From: Bacillota bacterium
GTDB lineage: Bacteria > Bacillota > Clostridia > Christensenellales > Aristaeellaceae
Reading direction: 5' to 3'
Assembly (NCBI GenBank): GCA_023404345.1
Contig: JAEYCB010000061.1
Span: 35,739 to 99,738 of the forward strand
Length of the DNA stretch: 64,000 nt
Shown: positions 27,242-34,666 of the stretch, piece by piece
Position numbering within the stretch: position 1 is the first letter of the stretch
Layout of the letters: each line of letters begins with the position of its first letter
Translations under genes and position numbers: made by a program
The notes under the pieces: generated by a model
The model's database searches: none
The model's input: the letters and a program-made list of their open reading frames with translations, nothing else
What the model was told of the DNA's origin: nothing

Positions 27242-27664
27242 ATGGATTATCAAACTACCGCAGGAAGCCGTGATGTGGCGAGGGCTGCGATTGAGCTGAG
27301 TATGACGCAAAGCCGCGAGGAGGAGCAGCGCTGGCGGCAGCTTTTGCGCCAGCAGGGAATTAACGCCGCTGCGGCGGATTTTGGCGGCGACTTTTTGACG
27401 GGGATTGTCCGAATTGTGGAGCGGGCCGTGGTTGCCGCCAAGCGGGAACAGGTGATCGGCGATTCTCATCTGGAGGAAGGCGGCGTGGCAGGTGCCGCGC
27501 GTGAGGCGCTCAACCAGGTCACACCCAAAGCGCTCGGGATGAGCGTGGGAGGAAAGATCGGCATTGCGCGCTCCGGGGAGCACGTAGCGGTGGCTGTCTT
27601 TTTCAACATCGGTCTTGGCCACCTGGACGAGGTGTGTATCGGCCTGGGACACCGTGCCATTTGA
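27242..27664 (+). CDS. HutP-like RNA-binding protein
   Basis: A 140-residue cytoplasmic protein resembling the HutP family. The C-terminal half matches best: D-S-H-L-E-E-G-G-V-A-G-A-A-R-E-A-L, then G-K-I-G-I-A-R, and the final I-G-L-G-H-R-A-I, equivalent to the metal/histidine-binding end of Bacillus HutP. HutP is a histidine- and Mg-dependent antiterminator of the hut operon. No hut genes are present, and the gene sits directly before cmk-plsC and ispH-rpsA, so its RNA target is probably different. GGAGG lies upstream of the ATG. Confidence 0.75.
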   Translation: MDYQTTAGSRDVARAAIELSMTQSREEEQRWRQLLRQQGINAAAADFGGDFLTGIVRIVERAVVAAKREQVIGDSHLEEGGVAGAAREALNQVTPKALGMSVGGKIGIARSGEHVAVAVFFNIGLGHLDEVCIGLGHRAI

Positions 27665-27692
27665 CCGATGGGTTAAGAGGGGGAATGAAAAC

Positions 27693-29000
27693 ATGGTTTT
27701 GACCATTGCGATGGATGGGCCTGTAGGCGCAGGCAAAAGCAGCGTGGCCGATGAGGTTGCCAAGCGGCTGGGCATTTTGCACCTGGATACGGGAGCGATG
27801 TACCGCGCTTTTGCCTGGCAGGCGTTGAAAGAGGGCGTGGATACAGGCGACGCACAGGCGCTGACTGCCCTTGCCGCACGCGTGATGCCTGAAGTGCGCT
27901 TTGAAAACGGCGCGCAGCACACGCTGATTGGCGGAAAAGACGTAACGGACTTTATCCGCACGCCGGAAATCAGCACGGCCGCAAGTGTGGTCTCAACTGT
28001 GCCGGGGGTGCGTCAGGCCATGGTTGCCCGCCAGCAGGAAATGGCACAGCGGCAGAGCATGCTGCTGGATGGACGGGACATTGGAACCCGCGTGCTTCCG
28101 AACGCCACCCTCAAAATCTACCTGACCGCCTCGGCCGAGGTTCGGGCACGCCGCCGGTTCGATGAACTGCAGGCCAAAGGCGATACATCCACCTATGAGC
28201 AGGTGCTTGCGGAGGTACGAAGTCGTGACGAGCGCGACACCACCCGCGAAACCGATCCCCTCAGGCCCGCGGATGACGCACAGGTGCTCGACAGCTCAGA
28301 CATGACACGCGAGCAGGTGGTTGAGGATGTGCTGCGGCGTGTGGCGATACGTCAGGGCCGTTCCCTGAAGGCTGATGAGCCGCTCACTCCTATATACAGG
28401 GCTGCGCGCACAGTAGCAGCTTTTATGCTGACGTGCCTGTATCCCGTAACTTATCATCATCTTGAGCGGGCTCAACTGGATGCGCCTTACATCCTGATCG
28501 CCAACCACAATTCATTGCTGGACCCTATGTTGGTGGCCTGGAAGTGCTATCGCTACCAAATCCGCTTCCTGGGAAAAAAAGAGCTGGTCAAGAATCCCCT
28601 TTTGCGCTGGCTGTTTCAAAAGCTGCTCATGATTGACGTAGACCGTCATAACATGGATATGGCAGCGCTTCGTGCATGCCTCAAAACATTGCGCGAGGGA
28701 CACCCCCTGGGGGTATTCCCCGAGGGAACACGCCACAAAGATGGCGTAATGGAGCACATGGAAAGCGGAATTGCAATGATTGCACTGCGCAGCGGAGCCA
28801 AGCTTCTGCCCGCTTACATCACCGGAAAACCCAAACTGTTCCGCCGCACACATGTATACTATGGCCTGCCGTTCAGCGTTAAGGACATTGCCGGGCGTGG
28901 CGTAAACCGCGAGGCGTGTCAGGAGGTCATGGAGCGGATCCAGCAGGTTTATCTGGAGCTTGAGCAGGAGTATGCGGCCACAGGAAAACAGACAGCTTGA
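27693..29000 (+). CDS. cmk: Cytidylate kinase fused to 1-acylglycerol-3-phosphate acyltransferase (Cmk-PlsC)
   Basis: A 435-residue two-domain protein in one uninterrupted frame. Residues 1 to about 220 are CMP/dCMP kinase: P-loop G-P-V-G-A-G-K-S at 9-16, L-D-T-G-A-M-Y-R, D-G-R-D-I-G-T and R-D-x-R-D. Residues about 235-435 are a PlsC acyltransferase with the H-x4-D box H-N-S-L-L-D at 272-277 and F-P-E-G-T-R at 342-347, plus hydrophobic segments near its start. The first half makes CDP, the second makes phosphatidic acid, the precursor that is then activated by CTP. The ATG at 27693 follows AAGAGGGGG. Separate neighbouring cmk and plsC genes are the usual arrangement. Confidence 0.9.
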   Translation: MVLTIAMDGPVGAGKSSVADEVAKRLGILHLDTGAMYRAFAWQALKEGVDTGDAQALTALAARVMPEVRFENGAQHTLIGGKDVTDFIRTPEISTAASVVSTVPGVRQAMVARQQEMAQRQSMLLDGRDIGTRVLPNATLKIYLTASAEVRARRRFDELQAKGDTSTYEQVLAEVRSRDERDTTRETDPLRPADDAQVLDSSDMTREQVVEDVLRRVAIRQGRSLKADEPLTPIYRAARTVAAFMLTCLYPVTYHHLERAQLDAPYILIANHNSLLDPMLVAWKCYRYQIRFLGKKELVKNPLLRWLFQKLLMIDVDRHNMDMAALRACLKTLREGHPLGVFPEGTRHKDGVMEHMESGIAMIALRSGAKLLPAYITGKPKLFRRTHVYYGLPFSVKDIAGRGVNREACQEVMERIQQVYLELEQEYAATGKQTA

Positions 29001-29209
29001 ACCTTTTTACAAGTATGAAATGCGGCCTCCCTGTTGACATATCAAAACAGGAGGCGAGGCTGCGCACTGCTTTTGGGGAACACCGCGCTCTTTTTCTTGG
29101 ATTTGCTCCGGCAAAGAAAAAGTTGTCAATTATTAATTCTTTTTAAAAAGAAGGATAATTCACGCCGGATGGCGAATAGCCATCATGATATGCTTAGGAG
29201 GACGGTTTT

Positions 29210-31243
29210 ATGCCGGTTTCGGTGGCGCGTCACGCGGGCTTCTGTATGGGGGTCAAGCGTGCGGTGGATGGAGCGGTCAAGGCTGCGCAGGAAGGGAAGT
29301 CCATCGTTTCCTTCGGTGAGCTGGCTCACAATCCTGAGGTCATCCAGCGGCTGAACGCCATGGGCATATCGGTTATCCATCAGGTGGAGCAGGCGCGCGG
29401 CAAGGTAGTGCTCATCCGCAGTCACGGCGTGGCGCCGGAGGTTACGGAGGCCCTTCGCCGCACAGCGGACGAGGTGATCGACCTGACATGTCCGTTCGTG
29501 TCCCGTCTGCATGATGTGGTGGCGCGCTACAGTTCTGGCGGGCTGCCGGTAATCCTGGTGGGGCAGAGCGATCACCCTGAGGTGATCGGTACCATCGGAT
29601 ATGGGCGCGGCAAGGTTTATACCGTTCACGACCGGGAAGAAGCGGCTTCTCTGCCTGAAATGGAAAACGCTTTGGCCGTGTCGCAAACCACGTTTCCTCA
29701 CGAGCGCTGGGAGGAAATTCTGCCCGTGCTGCACAGCCGGGTGAAAAACCTTACCGTTCAGGACACCATCTGTACCGCTACGGCCCTTCGACAAAACGAA
29801 GCCCGCGAGCTGGCTGCAAAGGTGGATGCCATGCTGGTGGTGGGCGGTTTGGGCAGCGCCAATACCCGCAAGCTGTACGAAACGTGCAAAAGCATCTGCG
29901 GGCGTACCCTTTTGGTAGAGCGTGCGGCGGATATACCGCCGGGCTTTGCGGATATCCATTCGGAATCCATTGGAATTACCGCCGGCGCGAGCACGCCGGA
30001 TTGGTCACTTAAGGAGGTTGTCACACGCATGACTGACAAGGAACAATTGGACCGGCAGGTTTCCACCGAGGAGGCGGAAAAGGACAGCTTTATGGCTGAT
30101 GTGGAAGCGACTCTGGTCAAGATCAGACCCGGGCAAACCGTGAAGGGCACCGTGGTGCAGATCACCGACGACGAAGTCTGTGTCAACATCGGTTTCAAGA
30201 GCGATGGGCTGATCAAGCGCGAGGACCTGGTGACGGAGGATGTCAAACTGGGCGACGAAATCGAAGTGGAGGTCGTCAAGGTAAACGACGGCGAAGGCAA
30301 CGTTTTGCTGTCGCAGCGCAACATCTTGAACCGTAAGGCCTTCGCGGAGCTTGTCCAAAAGCACGAAAACAACGAGTATGTCGAAGGCGTGGGCAAGGAG
30401 GTCGTCAAGGGCGGCCTGATTTGCACGGTCAACGGCATTCGCGCCTTCGTGCCTGCGTCGCAGCTCTCCAACCGCTACGTTGAGAAGATCGGCGACTTCG
30501 TGGGCCAGACCCTCAAACTCAAAATCATCGAGATGGATGAGCAGAAGCGCCGCATCGTAGCCAGCCGCCGCGCCGTGGTGCGCGAGGAAGCCGCTGCGAA
30601 GAAGGCTGAAGCCTGGGCCCGCCTGCAGGAGGGCGAGGTTGTGCACGGCATCGTGCGCCGCCTGACTGACTTTGGCGCGTTTGTGGATCTGGGCGGCGTG
30701 GACGGCCTGATTCATGTGACCGACCTGAGCTGGGCTCACGTAAAGCATCCTTCCGAGATCGTGTCTCCCGATCAGGAAGTGGACGTGAAGATCCTCAGCC
30801 TCGATCCGGAGCGCGAGCGCATCCAGCTTGGCCTGAAGCAGCTTCAGCCCAAGCCCTGGGATATGGCGCCCGAAAAGTATCCTGCTGGCGCTGTGGTCAC
30901 CGGCAAGGTTGTCCGCATCACCACGTTTGGCGCCTTTGTGGAGCTTGAGCCCGGTATCGACGGCCTGGTGCATATCAGCCAGTGCGCCACCACCCGTATC
31001 AACAAGGTGGAGGACGCCGTCAATGTGGGCGATGTGGTCAATGTGAAGGTGCTCAACATCGATCCGGAAGCCAAGCGCATCAGCCTGAGCATCCGTGCGC
31101 TGCTTGAGCCCGAACCCGCTCCCGTTGAGGAAGCGCCCCAGCCCGTTTACGAGGATGATGGCGCTGAGGCCGTTCCCGTAGACATCGAGGCCATGGGTGC
31201 TGCTCTGGAAGCCGAGGCTGCCCAGAACGAGGCCAACGAATAA
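29210..31243 (+). CDS. ispH: IspH (HMBPP reductase) fused to ribosomal protein S1
   Basis: A 677-residue fusion known from Clostridia. Residues 1 to about 275 are the 4Fe-4S enzyme IspH, last step of the MEP isoprenoid pathway, with cluster cysteines at 12, 94 and 188 and motifs S-H-G-V-A-P, Q-T-T-F and G-S-A-N-T-R-K-L. From about 290 four S1 RNA-binding repeats follow, then an acidic tail. An internal AAGGAGG at 30011-30017 stands 11 bases before an in-frame ATG at 30029, at the domain border, so S1 alone may also be made. The main start follows AGGAGG. A terminator ends the gene. Confidence 0.93.
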   Translation: MPVSVARHAGFCMGVKRAVDGAVKAAQEGKSIVSFGELAHNPEVIQRLNAMGISVIHQVEQARGKVVLIRSHGVAPEVTEALRRTADEVIDLTCPFVSRLHDVVARYSSGGLPVILVGQSDHPEVIGTIGYGRGKVYTVHDREEAASLPEMENALAVSQTTFPHERWEEILPVLHSRVKNLTVQDTICTATALRQNEARELAAKVDAMLVVGGLGSANTRKLYETCKSICGRTLLVERAADIPPGFADIHSESIGITAGASTPDWSLKEVVTRMTDKEQLDRQVSTEEAEKDSFMADVEATLVKIRPGQTVKGTVVQITDDEVCVNIGFKSDGLIKREDLVTEDVKLGDEIEVEVVKVNDGEGNVLLSQRNILNRKAFAELVQKHENNEYVEGVGKEVVKGGLICTVNGIRAFVPASQLSNRYVEKIGDFVGQTLKLKIIEMDEQKRRIVASRRAVVREEAAAKKAEAWARLQEGEVVHGIVRRLTDFGAFVDLGGVDGLIHVTDLSWAHVKHPSEIVSPDQEVDVKILSLDPERERIQLGLKQLQPKPWDMAPEKYPAGAVVTGKVVRITTFGAFVELEPGIDGLVHISQCATTRINKVEDAVNVGDVVNVKVLNIDPEAKRISLSIRALLEPEPAPVEEAPQPVYEDDGAEAVPVDIEAMGAALEAEAAQNEANE

Positions 31244-31257
31244 GTTGCGCTTTCCCT

Positions 31258-31289
31258 GCCCCGCATGCTGTTGCATGCGGGGCTTTTTT
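31258..31289 (+). terminator. Intrinsic terminator after ispH-rpsA
   Basis: GCCCCGCATGC and GCATGCGGGGC form a perfect 11-bp stem with a TGTT loop, followed by TTTTTTG. Confidence 0.95.
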
Positions 31290-31326
31290 GTTTACATGTG
31301 CAACGCCATCCTTTTTAGGAAAAACA

Positions 31327-31355
31327 TTGCAAAAGGTAGTGGCTTGTGATATAAT
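31327..31355 (+). promoter_or_regulatory. Promoter before the Trm11-like gene
   Basis: TTGCAA (31327-31332) and TATAAT (31350-31355) with 17-base spacing, about 70 bases before the GTG start. Confidence 0.75.
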
Positions 31356-31423
31356 AATAAAAACTGATGGTCAATCAGGTCTTTCTAAGTTGTCCAAATC
31401 CACTTGTGTGAAAAGAGGTTCCC

Positions 31424-32440
31424 GTGCGTTACGCGATGCTTTTGAAACCGCATCCAAATGTTCGTTATCGTCAATCCCTGCAAAAGCTGGCATTGATCGA
31501 ACTTGAATGCATCCTTGAGGCGTGGAAGGTTGTCTATGAACGCCCAAGGGTGGAATATCTGGCGGGCGAGCCTTTTTTAATGTTTGACGCACAAGCGTTG
31601 GATGAGGCAGCTTGGCGCGCGGTATCAAGACATTCGGCTGTTTGTTTGGCTGCGAAGCTTCAGCAGGACGGTGCTTTGCAGCCAATGCCGCGCATTCCCG
31701 CAGGATGGATGCCGGACGATTTGCCCCAGGTGCTCAAATATAAAGGCAAGACCAATGCGGATTTTACCTATATGATGTTGCACTGCGCCATGGCTGCTTC
31801 TGATTTTGCGCGCGATTCGGGGCCACTGCGTGTGCTGGACCCCATGTGCGGAAAGGGTACCACGCTGATGTGCGCCGTGTGCGAAGGTTGCGATGCAATC
31901 GGTGTGGATACGGATGCAAAGGCTATTCATGAAGCAGAAAGCTATCTGGAACGATCGCTCAAGCTGCATCGCATCAAACACAAGCATTCGTCGGGCGCGC
32001 TGACTTTGCCAGGCGGTGGAAGCGCCAAGTGGAGTGAATACGCTCTTGCTCCAGACGCTCAAACCATGCGCGCAAGTCCACTTACCCTGCGTATGATCCA
32101 CGGGGATGCGGGCAGGCTCAAAGCACTTGTCCGCCCACAAAGCTGCCATTTGGCAGTATGCGATCTGCCCTATGGCGTCCAGCATGCGCCCAGAGAAGGC
32201 ACGGCCGTTTCCTCCCTGTCAAGGCTTGTGGAACGCGTTTTGCCAGGATGTGTCCATGCGCTAAAGCCTGGCGGTGCGGTAGCATTTGCATTTAATCTCA
32301 ATACGCTGCGCCGGAGGGAGGTTGCAGCTCATATGGAGCGGGCGGGATTGGAAGTTATGAATCACCCGCCGTACGATGACTTTTCTCACTGGGTGGAACA
32401 GGCGGTGGACCGTGATGTGGTGATTGCGCGAAAAGCGTAA
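31424..32440 (+). CDS. Trm11-like SAM-dependent RNA/DNA methylase
   Basis: A 338-residue protein starting at GTG, behind AAAAGAGG. The catalytic domain has motif I L-D-P-M-C-G-K-G-T-T, the acidic I-G-V-D-T-D and motif IV D-L-P-Y-G, which is the N/D-P-P-Y signature of amino-methylating enzymes of the Trm11/COG1041 group. Those proteins make N2-methylguanosine in tRNA. The N-terminal part lacks an obvious THUMP domain, so the substrate is uncertain. It is followed after 58 bases by the Rho-like gene, probably in one transcript. Confidence 0.75.
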   Translation: MRYAMLLKPHPNVRYRQSLQKLALIELECILEAWKVVYERPRVEYLAGEPFLMFDAQALDEAAWRAVSRHSAVCLAAKLQQDGALQPMPRIPAGWMPDDLPQVLKYKGKTNADFTYMMLHCAMAASDFARDSGPLRVLDPMCGKGTTLMCAVCEGCDAIGVDTDAKAIHEAESYLERSLKLHRIKHKHSSGALTLPGGGSAKWSEYALAPDAQTMRASPLTLRMIHGDAGRLKALVRPQSCHLAVCDLPYGVQHAPREGTAVSSLSRLVERVLPGCVHALKPGGAVAFAFNLNTLRRREVAAHMERAGLEVMNHPPYDDFSHWVEQAVDRDVVIARKA

Positions 32441-32498
32441 TCGCTGGCGGTCAGCCGCGATGAATCAGGTTTGGGTTGAATTTTAAGGAGGGTTCACA

Positions 32499-34511
32499 TT
32501 GCAGAACGCACAACTGCAGGCAATGACGGTTGTTCAGCTGCGAAAGCTCGCAAAAGAAAACGGCGTGAAGTTGAGCGCTGGTATCGATAAATCCGGAATT
32601 GTTGCGCGCCTGACGGAGGCCTTGGCTGACGAGCCAGTCGATCAGCCGGTTCCCCAGGAAAAGACAGAAGTGCAGAAGGAGCCTGCCTCGGTGGACCAGC
32701 CTGCTTCAAAGATGGAAATTCCGCAGCCGGAAAAAGAGGAAAAACGATCCGATGAAATTCAGGAAAAGCTGCAGGAGGCGCCGCTGTCTGCGGATGTAAC
32801 CGCGGTATCGCCTGGAAATTCGGGCTTTCGGCCTTGGAATAATCCGCAGGAACAAGGCGGTTTCCGTCCGGTTTACCGACAGGCGTGGCAGGCCCGCAGC
32901 ACAGCACGTGATGCTGCTCAAACGCCTGCATGGCAGCAGCGCGCAGGGGGGACGGTCAATCGTTTTGGACCGCCCGCACGTCCGGCTCCCATGAGGCAGG
33001 AGGAACCCCAGGAGCAGCATAGACAGACGCAGGAATATACGCGCCCGGCTGTACAGGAAAACGTGCCCAAACTGGATGGATACCGGTTGGGCTACCGTGC
33101 GGCTCCGCAGCGCCCGTCCTATCAGAACCGGAATGAATATGGCGCGCGTGAACAGGGCTACGGCGGGTATCAGCAGCGCGGAAACTATCAGCAAAATGGA
33201 TACCGGCCCGCTGGCAACAACTATGGATATCAGCAGCAACGGGGTTATCAGCCGCCGGCTTCAGAAGTCAATTACAACGACGCGCTTTACCGTATGGCCC
33301 GAGATCCGCAATTTGCCATTCAGGCGGAGGAAGGTCAGCTTCCCGATCTGCTTAAAGTGCAGGAGGGGGAGCCTGCCAGCGGCATTTTGGAGATTTTGCC
33401 GGATGGATACGGCTTTTTGCGCGGCCATACGCTTTTACCTGGAAAAAAGGATATCTATGTCTCCATGGCACAGATTCGCCGCTTTGGCCTGCGCACAGGC
33501 GACCTGGTGGAAGGCATAGCCCGTGCACAGCGTGATAGCGATAAATTCGCCGCTTTGCTCACCGTGGACCGTCTTAATGGCCATGAGCCCGAAGAAAGCC
33601 CGGACCGGCTGTCCTTTGACCAGCTGGTGCCGGTATATCCCAATCGGCGCATTGTGCTGGAAAGCGAGCAGGATAACGCGGATATGGCCATCCGGCTTGT
33701 GGACCTGATTGCGCCCATCGGTTTTGGCCAGCGAGCCATGATTGTTGCGCCTCCGGACAGTGGAAGGCTGCTGATGCTCCGGGATATCTGCCGCGCCATC
33801 AAGCGCAATGACGCCGAAGCAGAAGTGCTTATGCTACTGATCGATATTGCCCCGGAAGAAGTGACGGAGATACGTGAATCGGTGGATGCTGAGGTATTTG
33901 CCTCCACCTTCGCAGATGCTCCCGATACGCAGACCCGGGTGAGCGAAACCATGTTGGAACGCGCCGAGCGACTTGTGGAAGATGGCCGCAATGTCGTCAT
34001 TCTGCTGGACAGTCTGACCAAGCTGACGCGCGCATATCAGTCTGCGCTGGTGCAGGGGGGGCGGCCCATGACCAATACCGTTACCCCTGCGGCGCTGGTG
34101 CGTCCCAAGCGCTTTTTTGGCGCGGCACGCAACACCCGTGATGCCGGCAGTCTGACGGTAGTTGCTACTATTGCTGTGGAAACCGGTTCGCGCGTGGATG
34201 ATATTATCTATGAGGAGTTCAAAGGAACGGCGAATATGGAGCTGTTCCTGTGCCGCCATCAGGCCAGCGATCCCGTCTACCCGATGATTGATTTGCAGCT
34301 CAGCGGTACCAAAAAGGACGATATGCTCCTCAGCGACCAGCAGAAAGAGGGCCTGCGTGCAATTCGCAAGGTGCTGGCCTCCACCACCAATGGCGAAGCT
34401 GTGGTGCAGCTGATCGACATGATGCAAAAAACCCGCTGCAATGCAGATTTGCTCAGCCGCCTGCAGGATTGGATTGCCCTGTGGGAAAAGAGCGGTTATC
34501 TGAAACGATAG
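32499..34511 (+). CDS. Rho-family protein with degenerate ATPase site and prion-like N-terminal region
   Basis: A 670-residue protein; TTG start behind AAGGAGG. Residues 1-45 are the Rho_N SAP-like domain. Residues about 50-260 are low-complexity, with a Q/N/Y/G-rich part at about 200-257. The cold-shock RNA-binding domain follows with D-G-Y-G-F-L-R, I-R-R-F and L-R-T-G-D intact. In the motor, normal A-P-P-K-A-G-K-T is A-P-P-D-S-G-R-L (R423, L424), I-D-E-R-P-E-E is I-D-I-A-P-E-E, and N-R-S-G-T-R is Q-L-S-G-T-K (L601). So the P-loop Lys, the catalytic Glu and the arginine finger are missing, although Walker B L-L-D-S and the R-loop are kept. Termination activity is doubtful. It may be a paralogue that binds RNA or caps normal Rho hexamers. 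Confidence 0.9.
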   Translation: MQNAQLQAMTVVQLRKLAKENGVKLSAGIDKSGIVARLTEALADEPVDQPVPQEKTEVQKEPASVDQPASKMEIPQPEKEEKRSDEIQEKLQEAPLSADVTAVSPGNSGFRPWNNPQEQGGFRPVYRQAWQARSTARDAAQTPAWQQRAGGTVNRFGPPARPAPMRQEEPQEQHRQTQEYTRPAVQENVPKLDGYRLGYRAAPQRPSYQNRNEYGAREQGYGGYQQRGNYQQNGYRPAGNNYGYQQQRGYQPPASEVNYNDALYRMARDPQFAIQAEEGQLPDLLKVQEGEPASGILEILPDGYGFLRGHTLLPGKKDIYVSMAQIRRFGLRTGDLVEGIARAQRDSDKFAALLTVDRLNGHEPEESPDRLSFDQLVPVYPNRRIVLESEQDNADMAIRLVDLIAPIGFGQRAMIVAPPDSGRLLMLRDICRAIKRNDAEAEVLMLLIDIAPEEVTEIRESVDAEVFASTFADAPDTQTRVSETMLERAERLVEDGRNVVILLDSLTKLTRAYQSALVQGGRPMTNTVTPAALVRPKRFFGAARNTRDAGSLTVVATIAVETGSRVDDIIYEEFKGTANMELFLCRHQASDPVYPMIDLQLSGTKKDDMLLSDQQKEGLRAIRKVLASTTNGEAVVQLIDMMQKTRCNADLLSRLQDWIALWEKSGYLKR

Positions 34512-34530
34512 AAACAACTCCATTACATAT

Positions 34531-34565
34531 GCCCCGCCAGTTCGTTATGGCGGGGCGTTCATTAT
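34531..34565 (+). terminator. Intrinsic terminator after the Rho-like gene
   Basis: A 9-bp perfect stem GCCCCGCCA/TGGCGGGGC followed by GTTCATTATTT, a weak T-rich tail. Confidence 0.7.
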
Positions 34566-34590
34566 TTACATTCCCCATGTGGGTGTATTC

Positions 34591-34619
34591 TTGACGCAAT
34601 GCGGATAACATGCTATTGT
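34591..34619 (+). promoter_or_regulatory. Promoter of the envelope-protein/AAA operon
   Basis: TTGACG (34591-34596) and TATTGT (34614-34619), spaced by 17 bases, about 50 bases before the next start codon. Confidence 0.6.
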
Positions 34620-34666
34620 ATGAAGCTGGGTACAAGTTTTTATCCCGAAGGTAACGAGGTGTAAGA

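Noticed and set aside
32499..34511. Calling this gene a normal transcription terminator Rho
   Set aside because: Three separate catalytic motifs are altered at key residues, so the normal name would hide a probable loss of function.
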